Of a stretch of DNA of 51,060 nucleotides, positions 10,480-18,835 are shown one piece after another; position 1 is the first letter of the stretch; the number at the start of each line of letters is the position of its first letter. Source of the stretch: Bacteroidaceae bacterium (GTDB lineage: Bacteria > Bacteroidota > Bacteroidia > Bacteroidales > Bacteroidaceae); contig JAKSJA010000012.1 of assembly GCA_024398495.1 (NCBI GenBank), forward strand, positions 1-51,060, written 5' to 3'. Under the pieces are notes generated by a model. The model saw nothing but the letters and a program-made list of their open reading frames with translations, did not search any database and was not told the origin of the DNA. Both the position numbers and the translations under genes were made by a program.

Positions 10480-11528
10480 TATTTCTTGATTCTACCGAAT
10501 GTTTTAATACTTGTATATTTCCTCCAGATATTCAGTTTCCTATATTTTGGAACCCCGTGACGCTTTATATAATCCCTCGCACCTTCAAGCATTCTCTTCG
10601 CTACGTTACCGTCAAGATAAGGATCATAATTATCTATTACCCAATGGCGCAAATCCGTATATCTGTCATCATTCAAGACATCATGATATGCTGTGGACAA
10701 TTCCTCCGGTTGCTCCATATTTCTCCAATATTTCTGCTTTGCTACCGCCCGAAGTGTGATCACCGGCTTATCCAGCAACAAAAACTCATAGATAGTACTG
10801 CTGGTATCGCTTATCATCACATCACTCATCAGCATGTATTTTGTTACGTTGAAATCGTCAATCCATACAATATTTTCCACATCTTCGGCAAGTTGTTTAT
10901 ATATGTCTATATATTTCTGTGCCGTCAGTGGATGGAACTTGAAAAGAATGACAACATCCTCTTTTTCTGCAAACGTTCTGAATGCATCTACCATATATGG
11001 CAAAGAGGTAAGGGATGGAGAGAAAGTAGGGGCATAGAGGACAACCTTACTTTTCTTATATTTCTTCAGATATTGTTCTTTTTCACCATCGAAAGTATGC
11101 AGATTTGCAAAAATCCAATCTTGTCTCGGCCACCCTGTTTCGAGCACTTCAAAATCCTTATATTTCTTTGCCAGCCGCTCAAAGCCCTGAGTAAAATATG
11201 GTCCTTGTGTAAAATACGTATCTATGTACCTGCGTATCACCCAATGATCTTTCTTTTCTGATGCATATCCGTGAAAGATTTCAATCTTAACTCCGGGAAG
11301 ATAATAAGGGATTATGTTTCCCGGGCAGAAGATGACTTCTGGAGAATAATCATATACCTCTTGAATGGAATTAGTATATCGCACACTATCTTTCAACGGG
11401 AAATCCGAGATATTGCGGGCATCGACAAACCACAATGTTTCATCTACTCCTTGCCTGTTCACCTCAACCTGTATCGGCTCAAGGATACTTACGGCATATT
11501 TATGTTCACAGAAAAGACATACTCTCAT
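10479..11528 (-). CDS. CDP-glycerol glycerophosphotransferase-like enzyme
   Basis: 349 aa from ATG 11528 (the frame extends 15 nt to a TTG, which lies in repeat DNA). The fold signature of the TagB/TagF family is visible: KIEIFHGYASEKK (catalytic-type His), VLYAPTFSP, ILFKFHPL, and ISDTSSTIYEFLLLDKPVI, the NDP-binding C-terminal segment. Such enzymes move a phospho-alcohol from a CDP carrier to a glycan or lipid acceptor at the inner membrane. Upstream, beyond a repeat-filled gap of 87 bp, are a nucleotidyltransferase and an aminotransferase that could supply the CDP-activated donor. The actual alcohol is unknown. There is no N-terminal membrane segment. Confidence 0.85.
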   Translation of the reverse strand: MRVCLFCEHKYAVSILEPIQVEVNRQGVDETLWFVDARNISDFPLKDSVRYTNSIQEVYDYSPEVIFCPGNIIPYYLPGVKIEIFHGYASEKKDHWVIRRYIDTYFTQGPYFTQGFERLAKKYKDFEVLETGWPRQDWIFANLHTFDGEKEQYLKKYKKSKVVLYAPTFSPSLTSLPYMVDAFRTFAEKEDVVILFKFHPLTAQKYIDIYKQLAEDVENIVWIDDFNVTKYMLMSDVMISDTSSTIYEFLLLDKPVITLRAVAKQKYWRNMEQPEELSTAYHDVLNDDRYTDLRHWVIDNYDPYLDGNVAKRMLEGARDYIKRHGVPKYRKLNIWRKYTSIKTFGRIKK

Positions 11529-11538
11529 ATTATTAATT

Positions 11539-11566
11539 GTCAAAAGTCTACGGTCAACAGTCTACG
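11539..11566. repeat. GTCAAC(G/A) heptad repeat, 4 degenerate units
   Basis: GTCAAAA, GTCTACG, GTCAACA, GTCTACG in immediate succession. Same family as the runs at 14166, 16512, 44526, 44614 and 45039. It sits just upstream of the phosphotransferase start codon. Confidence 0.75.
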
Positions 11567-11578
11567 GTGGCCTCCTCT

Positions 11579-11640
11579 AAGCCTCCATCCGCAGGGGAAA
11601 CGATGTTAGCCCCTTCTACGGGGAGGGTTGGGGTAGGCTT
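11579..11640. repeat. G-rich interspersed element with inverted ends AAGCCT/AGGCTT
   Basis: A stretch of about 62 bp bounded by AAGCCT (11579-11584) and AGGCTT (11635-11640), with an internal GCCCCTTCTACGGGG hairpin and a GGGAGGGTTGGGGTAG core. A related core occurs in opposite orientation at 50359-50383. The last codons and the stop of the nucleotidyltransferase gene lie inside it. Confidence 0.55.
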
Positions 11641-12341
11641 CCAGCATTGTTGAAATCCTCCACAGTATCCAATTCCATACTGAAGAAATGTGTCGTATCG
11701 ACAACCTTGAATGCATGTCCCTTTGCAATCAGTCGTTCAAAAGCCAATTCATAGAACTTATTTTCAAGCCCTTCATGTTCACACATCATCTCCAGTTCCT
11801 CATATAGTGCTGACGAATAAGCAGCACATATCTTCTCCACACCGACAGATTCGCCCAACGCATCGGTCACACGGCAAGTCTTGCTAATCTCGGTGATATT
11901 GTTGTCAGCATCCACCACCACTTTCATCTCTTCTTCTCCCAGCTCATGTCTGCTCACAGCCAAAGCCGAGGACTCTTGTTCTGCAATAGTCTTTATGAGT
12001 TGTGCATCACAGTATATATCGCTGTCCATAAGAAGAAAATCTTTTCCATCCACCTGCGGACGAGCCAGCCACAAAGAATAGATATTATTTGTAGAAGCAT
12101 AATCAGCATTATGGATATAATGGAATATGTCCTGCGGATAGTGAGCATTCAAAAAAGAAACTATCATCCCCTGTAAATATCCAGTGACGACAGTTATCTC
12201 TTTTATCCCTGCTGCATGGATGGCGTCAACAGTCCTTTCCAAAAGTGTTTTTCCGCCCACTTTCAACAAACATTTCGGACAGTTGTCCGTCAACGGGCGC
12301 AACCTCGATGCAGTTCCTGCTGCAAGTATTACTGCTTGCAT
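11616..12341 (-). CDS. LicC-like sugar/alcohol-phosphate nucleotidyltransferase
   Basis: 241 aa. N-terminal AVILAAGTASRLRPLT with PKCLL is the nucleotide-binding signature of the NTP_transferase family, and LLMDSDIYCD (near 100) contains the metal-binding Asp. The size and the STNNIYSLWLA segment resemble phosphocholine/phosphoethanolamine cytidylyltransferases (LicC) rather than long sugar pyrophosphorylases. It probably activates the phospho-alcohol used by the downstream CDP-glycerol-type transferase. It overlaps the aminotransferase gene by 13 nt. The last residues (SLPQPSP) and the stop are encoded by a dispersed G-rich repeat, so the natural C-terminus has been replaced or extended. Confidence 0.84.
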   Translation of the reverse strand: MQAVILAAGTASRLRPLTDNCPKCLLKVGGKTLLERTVDAIHAAGIKEITVVTGYLQGMIVSFLNAHYPQDIFHYIHNADYASTNNIYSLWLARPQVDGKDFLLMDSDIYCDAQLIKTIAEQESSALAVSRHELGEEEMKVVVDADNNITEISKTCRVTDALGESVGVEKICAAYSSALYEELEMMCEHEGLENKFYELAFERLIAKGHAFKVVDTTHFFSMELDTVEDFNNAGSLPQPSP

Positions 12342-13369
12342 ACTGCCAATATAGTATCGCAGATAGTACGATTCTGTTCTCTGCGGCCTAACGTTATTCT
12401 CATGTGTTCATTAAGGTCTGGTTCTTTCATGAACTTCACCTTGTAATCCTGTTCAGCGAAAGCAGTCTGCAGAGCCTCCTTTTTTGCAATAGGATATTTA
12501 ATCAAAATGAAATTTGCACGACTTTTATACACCTTGAACCCTGGCAGACACCCCAATTCATCGGCATACATCTTCCTTGCCTCATCCATAACATTGGCAA
12601 TCTTTCTATAATGAGCATCGCTCTTCAGAGCCGCAATACCCACCTCCTCTGAAAGACGGTCATAACCAAGATATTTGTTAGAATACTTTGCAAATTTGCC
12701 CATCACATCGCTCTTACCGATAAAGCCGAATCCCATCCTCAACCCCGGAAGGCCATAGAATTTAGACAGCGTACGGCAGATGATGATGTTCGGATGTTTG
12801 TCAACAAGGCGTTTGATATATCCCGTTTCCGTTGACACGTAAGAAGCATAAGCCTCATCCACGATGACGATAGTATCATCACCGACCATCCCCATCACCT
12901 CATCCAGTTCATCCGGCACCAATCCGTTTCCCGTAGGGTTGTTAGGAGAAGCCACCAAGAGGATACGAGGGTTTACTTCTGCAATCATCTTCTTAAGACC
13001 ATCGAAATCATAGCAAAAAGAATCATCCGTCTCATACACAGGATATTGGAGAGTCCGTCCCTCCACCTCGTCAGCAATACTCTTATAATACCACCAAGAA
13101 AATTTAGGGATGAGCATCTTATTGTTGTCGCCTTTCGTAAGAAAATAATGCACTGCATTTTTCAGCAAGTCTTCGGCACCATACCCCAAGAGCACCTGCT
13201 CTTCCGGCACATCAAACATCTCACTCAGATATACCGACAGTATGCTTTTCTTGCCCTGATCATATATTCTTGTATAAAAGCAGAATTTACCAATATCGAA
13301 ATCCTTTATAGCCTTCACAACCTCCTCCGAAGGTTGAAAATTGAATTCATTTCTATCAAGATAATTCAT
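12329..13369 (-). CDS. HisC/CobD-like PLP-dependent aminotransferase (fold type I)
   Basis: 346 aa. SPNNPTG (141-147), VDEAYASYV (Asp 171 contacting the PLP ring) and TLSKFYGLPGLRMGF with the Schiff-base Lys 203 identify a class I/II aminotransferase of the histidinol-phosphate aminotransferase type. No other histidine genes are near. Context (a LicC-like nucleotidyltransferase overlapping by 13 nt and a CDP-glycerol-type transferase) suggests it makes an amino-alcohol phosphate, by transamination or, as in CobD-type relatives, by decarboxylation of an amino-acid phosphate. It is the first gene of the minus-strand operon, with a promoter about 25-55 bp upstream. Confidence 0.82.
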   Translation of the reverse strand: MNYLDRNEFNFQPSEEVVKAIKDFDIGKFCFYTRIYDQGKKSILSVYLSEMFDVPEEQVLLGYGAEDLLKNAVHYFLTKGDNNKMLIPKFSWWYYKSIADEVEGRTLQYPVYETDDSFCYDFDGLKKMIAEVNPRILLVASPNNPTGNGLVPDELDEVMGMVGDDTIVIVDEAYASYVSTETGYIKRLVDKHPNIIICRTLSKFYGLPGLRMGFGFIGKSDVMGKFAKYSNKYLGYDRLSEEVGIAALKSDAHYRKIANVMDEARKMYADELGCLPGFKVYKSRANFILIKYPIAKKEALQTAFAEQDYKVKFMKEPDLNEHMRITLGRREQNRTICDTILAVCKQ

Positions 13370-13392
13370 TCGTCTTTATATTTTAACGTGCA

Positions 13393-13424
13393 CAAAATTA
13401 GTGCAAATCAAGGACAATGCCAAA
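13393..13424 (-). promoter_or_regulatory. Promoter of the aminotransferase operon
   Basis: Minus-strand TTTG (13421-13424), 20 bp, TAATTTTG (13393-13400), in the extended context GATTTGCACTAATTTTG also seen at both promoters before the DUF5683 gene. The predicted UTR is about 17-20 nt. Confidence 0.6.
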
Positions 13425-13560
13425 AAGATTCCAAGATTTTTCTCGCCTGAGCACCTACTGGAGCGCAAGAATACAATTATTTTAGGTTTTTATTTTTAGA
13501 AAGCATAGAGTTCACTCTGATGATTTCAAAAAAGAAAAAACTCATAAGAAAAAAATCAAA

Positions 13561-14154
13561 TTTCAATTCCACATCAATCCATACCTCACATTGCAACAAC
13601 ATACACCCTATATTATAACCTACCAGAACGCATCATACAAAACACTATTTTTCATCTTACAAAACGCCATTCCTCATCTTACGACCTACGATACCTGAAG
13701 GAGCAAGCAAATACACTTGAAGTTGCAAACAATTATACTTGAAGTTATGAACAATTATTTCTGGAGTTGCGACCGTTTATTTACCACGAGGCGAGCTTGC
13801 TAATGCGAGGCGAGCTGCATCGCTTTGTGACGAGCGGTGTCCTCCTTTCAAAAGTTCGGTGCATTTCTATTTGACGAGCGGTGTGTAGGTGCTAGCAGTT
13901 ACGGGCAGAAGACCTAGCACCTACGAGCGTAAGACCTAGCACCTACGGCCGTAACTGCTAGCACCTACACACCGAACTTCACATCAACACACAACGCGCC
14001 ACAAAAAGGGAGACAACGAACTCCAAGTCAGACACCAACGCGCTTCACATATAATTATCCGACACATCACATATAATTGCCCGACACATCATATATAATT
14101 GGCTACAGCTTCGCAAATAATCGTGCGACACGTTGCAAAGAATCGGTTGCAGCT
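13561..14154. repeat. Degenerate tandem array, 22-bp period, about 27 units
   Basis: Cutting at 13561 + 22n places similar words in the same column over about 600 bp. Examples: TCACATATAATT at 14045 and 14067 with TCATATATAATT at 14089; CCTAGCACCTACG at 13913 and 13935; ACTTGAAGTT at 13715 and 13737; CATCTTAC at 13653 and 13675; CAACG in column 14-18 of the units at 13979, 14001 and 14023. Neighbouring units are most alike and the sequence drifts along the array. One local pair (CGAGGCGAGCT near 13787 and 13806) is offset by 19 instead. There is no conserved ORF; 22 is not a multiple of 3. It fills the gap between aminopeptidase P and the aminotransferase operon. Confidence 0.75.
13880..13973. 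repeat. Perfect 25-bp inverted repeat inside the 22-bp array
   Basis: GGTGTGTAGGTGCTAGCAGT and five more bases (13880-13904) are exactly complementary to 13949-13973. The 44-bp loop is two array units that share CCTAGCACCTACG. As RNA or extruded DNA this would be a strong hairpin. Confidence 0.85.
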
Positions 14155-14165
14155 TGCGATTAACG

Positions 14166-14207
14166 GTCAACAGCGAAAAGTCAACGGTCAACAGTCAAAG
14201 GACAACA
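14166..14207. repeat. GTCAAC(G/A) heptad repeat, 6 units
   Basis: GTCAACA, GCGAAAA, GTCAACG, GTCAACA, GTCAAAG, GACAACA in register, directly after the 22-bp array and just beyond the 3' end of the aminopeptidase P gene. Confidence 0.8.
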
Positions 14208-14220
14208 GAAAAAAAAAAAT

Positions 14221-15999
14221 TCAGTTTATTGGTGCACAGGCTGTTTTGAGCCATGTGCTGTGGAGGGTGTCAAGATGTGGGGAAAGTGTCTCATACACTT
14301 TTTGATGATAGGCGTTAATCCAGTCTTTCTCATCTGCTGTGAGCATTCCCACATTTATCGTTTCTTTGTCAAAAGGACATAAGGACAGATTTTCAAACCT
14401 GTAAAAATCTTCTCCCTGCACACCTTTACCATCGGAAACGACAAGTAAAAGATTTTCCCAACGACATCCATACTTGCCTTCCACATAAATGCCCGGTTCA
14501 TCTGATACTATCATCCCCGGCACGAGGGCTTCATCAGAATACTGGATGCGTATCCTCTGCGGTCCTTCATGACAGGAAAGGAAACAGCCTACGCCATGTC
14601 CTGTACCATGTCCATAATGATAGCCTGCATCCCACACCACTCCGCGTGCAAGTATGTCGAGTTGTGTACCTGTTGTCCCTGCCATCCATCTGGCTTTTGC
14701 CAACCGTATATGTGCTTTCAGCACTATGGTACAGATGTCTTTCTCCTCTTGAGTAAGTGTGCCTATGGCGAAGGTGCGGGTAATATCTGTCGTACCGTCA
14801 AGATACTGACTGCCACAGTCAACAAGCAGCAATCCATTCGGTTTTATCGGATAGTTTGTCTTTTCCGTTGCCTCATAATGCACGATTGCGCCATGCTCTT
14901 TATATCCAACTATCGTATCAAATGACAAGCCATGAAACAATGGCTGTTCTTTCTTGAAGGTCAGCAACTGTTCATCAACGGACAGTTCACTCATTGACGC
15001 ACTGCCATCCTTCAGCCACCTGCACAATTTAGTCAGAGCAATACCATCCTTGAGCATGGCATTGCGTATGCCCTCCAGTTCCGTTTCATTCTTAACGGCC
15101 TTCATCCTTGCAACCGGTGACGGGCGATCTATTACCTCCTGACATTTCACCTTCTCATACAGCATGCAACTTGTATTGTGGCTGTCAAGCAATATGTTAT
15201 ATTGCGAATATGAATGCAGCCCTTTTTCAATATGGGAATAGTCATCAACACTTACTCCCTGCTCATGCAGGTAATGTGCGACATCATCATCCACCTTGTG
15301 AGGATCAATATACAGCGTTGTCTTTTCCTGCTCAAGAAGAAGATACGCAACAAAGACCGGTGTGCAGTGGACATCACTGCCACGCAGATTAAGAAGCCAT
15401 GCTATCTCATCCAATGCAGAAACAAGCATGCCACAAAGGTGCTGTCTGTTCAACTCCATCCTGAGATTATGCAGTTTTTCCTTAGCAGAAATGCCTGTAT
15501 ATCCCTGTGGAAGTATGAACACCTTGTCTTGGGGTATCGGCGGTCTGTCTTTCCATATCCGCGAGAGTATGTCAAGATTTGTGCGCAGGGTTATTCCTCC
15601 TTCGTGACGAAGGGCAGTACGCATTGTCTGCGCTTCATGCTGTGTGTAACAGAAACCGTCAACACCGACTTCAGCACCATCGACAGAAGACAGGACATGC
15701 CCTAACCATTTGCTTATGGAAGGTGTTGAAGGAAGTCCGTCTTTCATCAACTCGAACTCCGTACCCTGCAACATCTCTGCTGCTGCAATAAAATATCTTG
15801 AATCTGTCCATAGAGCAGCCTTGTCCATGGTGACAACAGCTGTACCGGCACTACCGGAAAAGCCACTTATCCACTCACGGCCATGCCAATGAGCAGGAGT
15901 GTATTCACTATTATGAGCATCAGCAGATGGAAAGATGAAGGCGCTGAGACCTTCCTTTTTCATTTCTTCCCGTAAGGATTTAAGATTGTCATTCTTCAT
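14221..15999 (-). CDS. Xaa-Pro aminopeptidase (M24 family, aminopeptidase P)
   Basis: 592 aa, the long three-domain form. Two creatinase-like N-terminal domains (about 1-300) precede the pita-bread metallopeptidase domain. Metal ligands are visible as LLVDCGSQYLDGTTDITR (two Asp), HGTGHGVG (His), SDEPGIYVE (Glu) and RWENLLLV (Glu). It removes an N-terminal residue preceding proline, probably in the cytoplasm since no signal peptide is present. The start codon overlaps the end of the gamma-carbonic anhydrase gene by 11 nt, so the two are co-transcribed. Confidence 0.94.
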   Translation of the reverse strand: MKNDNLKSLREEMKKEGLSAFIFPSADAHNSEYTPAHWHGREWISGFSGSAGTAVVTMDKAALWTDSRYFIAAAEMLQGTEFELMKDGLPSTPSISKWLGHVLSSVDGAEVGVDGFCYTQHEAQTMRTALRHEGGITLRTNLDILSRIWKDRPPIPQDKVFILPQGYTGISAKEKLHNLRMELNRQHLCGMLVSALDEIAWLLNLRGSDVHCTPVFVAYLLLEQEKTTLYIDPHKVDDDVAHYLHEQGVSVDDYSHIEKGLHSYSQYNILLDSHNTSCMLYEKVKCQEVIDRPSPVARMKAVKNETELEGIRNAMLKDGIALTKLCRWLKDGSASMSELSVDEQLLTFKKEQPLFHGLSFDTIVGYKEHGAIVHYEATEKTNYPIKPNGLLLVDCGSQYLDGTTDITRTFAIGTLTQEEKDICTIVLKAHIRLAKARWMAGTTGTQLDILARGVVWDAGYHYGHGTGHGVGCFLSCHEGPQRIRIQYSDEALVPGMIVSDEPGIYVEGKYGCRWENLLLVVSDGKGVQGEDFYRFENLSLCPFDKETINVGMLTADEKDWINAYHQKVYETLSPHLDTLHSTWLKTACAPIN

Positions 16000-16498
16000 C
16001 CAGAAACCACTTAGAATACATCACGTAGTGTTCTGCAAATGATTCCGCCTGATTTGGAGCCGTCTTCTTTATAAATTTTGCCGGTACACCGCCCCAAATC
16101 TCATGGTCGCCAATCTTCGTGCCACCGAGTACCAGAGCACCGGCAGCGACGATTGCTCCCTCACCAATCTCACAATGGTCAAGAAGCGTTGAATTCATGC
16201 CTATAAGCGCACCTTTGTGTATCTTACAGGCATGAACCATCGCCAGATGTCCTATTGTGACATCGTCTTCTATCTCTAATGGCCCTGTCTTGTAAGTCGT
16301 ATGCAGACATGCTCCATCCTGTACATTGCAACGGTTGCCCATCTTTATCCAGTTCACATCGCCACGTACTACGGCATTAAACCACACGGAACATTCGTCG
16401 CCCATCTGAACATCGCCCACGATGGTGGCATTCTCGCTGAAATAGCAATCTTTCCCCCATTTCGGTTTCAGTCCTTTGACTTCTTTTATCAGTGCCAT
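15989..16498 (-). CDS. Gamma-class carbonic anhydrase family protein
   Basis: 169 aa from ATG 16498. A left-handed beta-helix of hexapeptide repeats (IVGDVQMGDEC, AIVAAGALVLGG). Three His at about 66 (ACLHTT), 84 and 89 (IGHLAMVHACKI) match the zinc ligands of gamma-carbonic anhydrases, with the typical five-residue step between the last two. It may hydrate CO2, but many such proteins (YrdA/PaaY-like) have no shown activity. The frame can be extended 18 nt to a TTG that lies in a GTCAAC repeat; I prefer the ATG giving MALIKEVKGLKPK. It overlaps pepP. Confidence 0.88.
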   Translation of the reverse strand: MALIKEVKGLKPKWGKDCYFSENATIVGDVQMGDECSVWFNAVVRGDVNWIKMGNRCNVQDGACLHTTYKTGPLEIEDDVTIGHLAMVHACKIHKGALIGMNSTLLDHCEIGEGAIVAAGALVLGGTKIGDHEIWGGVPAKFIKKTAPNQAESFAEHYVMYSKWFLDEE

Positions 16499-16511
16499 AA
16501 CATTTTTTACG

Positions 16512-16539
16512 GTCAACAGTCAACGGTCAACAGTCAACA
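16512..16539. repeat. GTCAAC(G/A) heptad repeat, 4 perfect units
   Basis: GTCAACA, GTCAACG, GTCAACA, GTCAACA with no gap, between mdh and the carbonic anhydrase gene. It is the cleanest copy of the family in the window and occupies most of the intergenic space. Confidence 0.9.
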
Positions 16540-16546
16540 GCTGAAT

Positions 16547-17539
16547 TTACAAATTTGGATTTATCTTGTTCCATTCTGATACTGGTGGAACGATGTTCAA
16601 AGTCACCAGTTCGTCGCGCATCTTGCAAAGATGTTCATAACTTGCATCGAGTTTCGCGATTTCATCGGCAGTTCCCTTCGGCATGTTATATGTACATACT
16701 CCGTTGTTGAACTTCGTATCCATAGCCATCATGATATGGTTGTATTTCTCGTTGGAAACGTATGTTCCTACAGGGAATTTGAAATCATCACCACCCATAG
16801 CAGCACGAATCATCTCTACAGCAAGATATGAAGGACTCTGGAAAGAACTTCTGCCACGCAACTTGATAATGGCAGCACCACCCTGCGTTACATCTTTCTT
16901 CATCTGTTCCCATTCCTCTGTAGGGAAAGCAGATGTACCGATGAGGTCTGTAAGAGCCTTACCGTCAACTTTCACGTTGCTGCCAAATACTGCCATCTGC
17001 TCGCCATGACCGCCATAGGTTGCACAACCTGTAATCTCGCTCTGCATAACATTGAACTTCTTTGCCAAAGCACTCTGCAGACGAGTTGTGTCAAGACCAG
17101 CAAGAGTTGTCACCTGACCTGGTTTCAAACCAGAATAAAGCAATGTAACAAGTCCTGTAAGGTCGGCAGGGTTGAAGATGATAACAACCTGCTTAACGTC
17201 TGGACAATAAGTCTTTATGTTCTTGCCAAGTTCTTCTGCTATCTTGCAGTTGCCTGCGAGAAGGTCTTCACGGGTCATACCTTCCTTACGAGGGGCACCA
17301 CCTGATGAAATGATGTACTTAGCATCTGTAAATGCTTCTTTCACATCCGTCGTTGCTGTGATGACAACATCACCGAAACCACTCTGACGCATTTCTTCTG
17401 CAACACCTTCTGGTGAGAACACATCATAAAGGCAAATGTTGTTTGTAAGTCCCATCATAAGGGCTGTCTGAACCATGTTTGAACCAATCATGCCGGCTGC
17501 TCCGACAATCACCAATTTGTCATTTGTCAAAAATTTCAT
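16547..17539 (-). CDS. mdh: Malate dehydrogenase
   Basis: 330 aa. NAD-binding VGAAGMIGSN at 12-21, substrate-binding Arg in APRKEGMTR (82-90), NPADL (123-127) and catalytic His 178 in YGGHGE. It interconverts malate and oxaloacetate; in Bacteroidota this step feeds the reductive branch toward fumarate and succinate. Length fits the family. It lies 38 bp downstream of waaA on the same strand; no convincing promoter is seen in between, so it may be part of the gltX-waaA transcript. Confidence 0.95.
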   Translation of the reverse strand: MKFLTNDKLVIVGAAGMIGSNMVQTALMMGLTNNICLYDVFSPEGVAEEMRQSGFGDVVITATTDVKEAFTDAKYIISSGGAPRKEGMTREDLLAGNCKIAEELGKNIKTYCPDVKQVVIIFNPADLTGLVTLLYSGLKPGQVTTLAGLDTTRLQSALAKKFNVMQSEITGCATYGGHGEQMAVFGSNVKVDGKALTDLIGTSAFPTEEWEQMKKDVTQGGAAIIKLRGRSSFQSPSYLAVEMIRAAMGGDDFKFPVGTYVSNEKYNHIMMAMDTKFNNGVCTYNMPKGTADEIAKLDASYEHLCKMRDELVTLNIVPPVSEWNKINPNL

Positions 17540-17577
17540 TTCGTTTTATTTTTTAGTTGTTAAAAATTTAATTCAGT

Positions 17578-18810
17578 CTATAAACCTATATGTTCTATTA
17601 TCTTTCTTGTCGCACCAGTCTTACTTTTTACATAATCTGCCGATTTCACCGAAATAGAATTGAGATATTTCTCGTCAGACAACAATTTATTCATCACATT
17701 TCTGAACTCCTCCGCATCATGCAATTCTATACCACCACCAGAAGCTATAAGTTCTTCTCCCTCCTGATATTCATGGTAGTTAGGTCCATACAAAACTGGT
17801 TTCTCCCATACGGCAGCCTCCAATACATTATGGATACCAGTGTGGTCGAATCCACCACCTACAAATGTCACCGTTCCATAACCATATACAGAAGATAAAA
17901 TACCATAGCAGTCTATGATAAGTACATCTGCTTCTGCCAATACCGCCATATCGCCACTCTGCTCAACCTGCGAATAGTGCACCACCTTCTTGCCATGACA
18001 CTTGGATATGATGTTGTTTATCCTATCATCACTTACATTGTGAGGAGCAATGATGAGTTTGCATGGGCAAGGGAATATCACGTCTTCATCCCCCGGCCAA
18101 CTGCTTCCAACAACCAACACAGGAGAATCATTGACAAACGCTTCTATCAACGGCAACTTCTTTGCATTCTTCGTGATGTCCAGTACACGGTCAAATCGTG
18201 TATCGCCCACCACGGTTACATTTCTGACCCCTATCTTGTCAAGGAGACTTTTACTCTTTTCATTCTGCACATAAAGATGTGTGAAACATTTCAACACTTT
18301 AGAGTATTCCCTGCCATACCAACGGAAGAATATCTGCCCATCACGGAAAATGCTGCTCATACTGTAAACAGGTATCTTCAGATATTTGAGAAGATGCAGA
18401 TAATTCCACCAGAACTCATATTTTATAAAGAATGCCATCACAGGGCGTATGAAATGTAAGAACATCAATGCGCCATGCGTGGTGTCAATAGGAAGATAGC
18501 ATATCAGGTCGGCACCAGCATAGTCTTTTCTTACCTCATAACCTGAAGGAGAAAAGAATGTAAGCAGTATCTTATATTCCGGATGATGCTCACGGATATA
18601 CTCCATCATAGGTCGTCCTTGTTCAAATTCGCCTAATGAAGCAGCATGAAACCATATATATTTCTCATTTGGGTCAACATTTGCTTTCAGATATCCAAAA
18701 GCAGCAAGTTCCCCCTTTCTCATCTTCCTTACCTTCTCACTGAAACATGAGGCAACAATGACTCCGATATTGTAGAGAAATATGATTATGTTGTACATCA
18801 AATAATACAT
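17578..18810 (-). CDS. waaA: 3-deoxy-D-manno-octulosonic acid (Kdo) transferase
   Basis: 410 aa. Adds Kdo to lipid A precursor at the cytoplasmic face of the inner membrane. The N-terminal hydrophobic anchor (about 1-22) is followed by FHAASLGEFEQGRPM (acceptor-side Glu), LTFFSPSGYE, FIKYEFWWNYL, VGDTRFDRV, and VGGGFDHTGIHNVLEAAVWEKPVLYGP, the GT30 C-terminal signature. Start: ATG 18810 is the longest; ATG 18798 (MYNIIIFLYNIGV) is equally plausible. It lies 25 bp after gltX. Confidence 0.94.
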   Translation of the reverse strand: MYYLMYNIIIFLYNIGVIVASCFSEKVRKMRKGELAAFGYLKANVDPNEKYIWFHAASLGEFEQGRPMMEYIREHHPEYKILLTFFSPSGYEVRKDYAGADLICYLPIDTTHGALMFLHFIRPVMAFFIKYEFWWNYLHLLKYLKIPVYSMSSIFRDGQIFFRWYGREYSKVLKCFTHLYVQNEKSKSLLDKIGVRNVTVVGDTRFDRVLDITKNAKKLPLIEAFVNDSPVLVVGSSWPGDEDVIFPCPCKLIIAPHNVSDDRINNIISKCHGKKVVHYSQVEQSGDMAVLAEADVLIIDCYGILSSVYGYGTVTFVGGGFDHTGIHNVLEAAVWEKPVLYGPNYHEYQEGEELIASGGGIELHDAEEFRNVMNKLLSDEKYLNSISVKSADYVKSKTGATRKIIEHIGL

Positions 18811-18835
18811 TGCTGTTCAGGATAATTGATTCGTT

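Noticed and set aside
13561-14154. CRISPR-like array
   Set aside because: Units are contiguous and degenerate with no constant repeat alternating with unique spacers, unit length is only 22 bp, and no cas genes are present.
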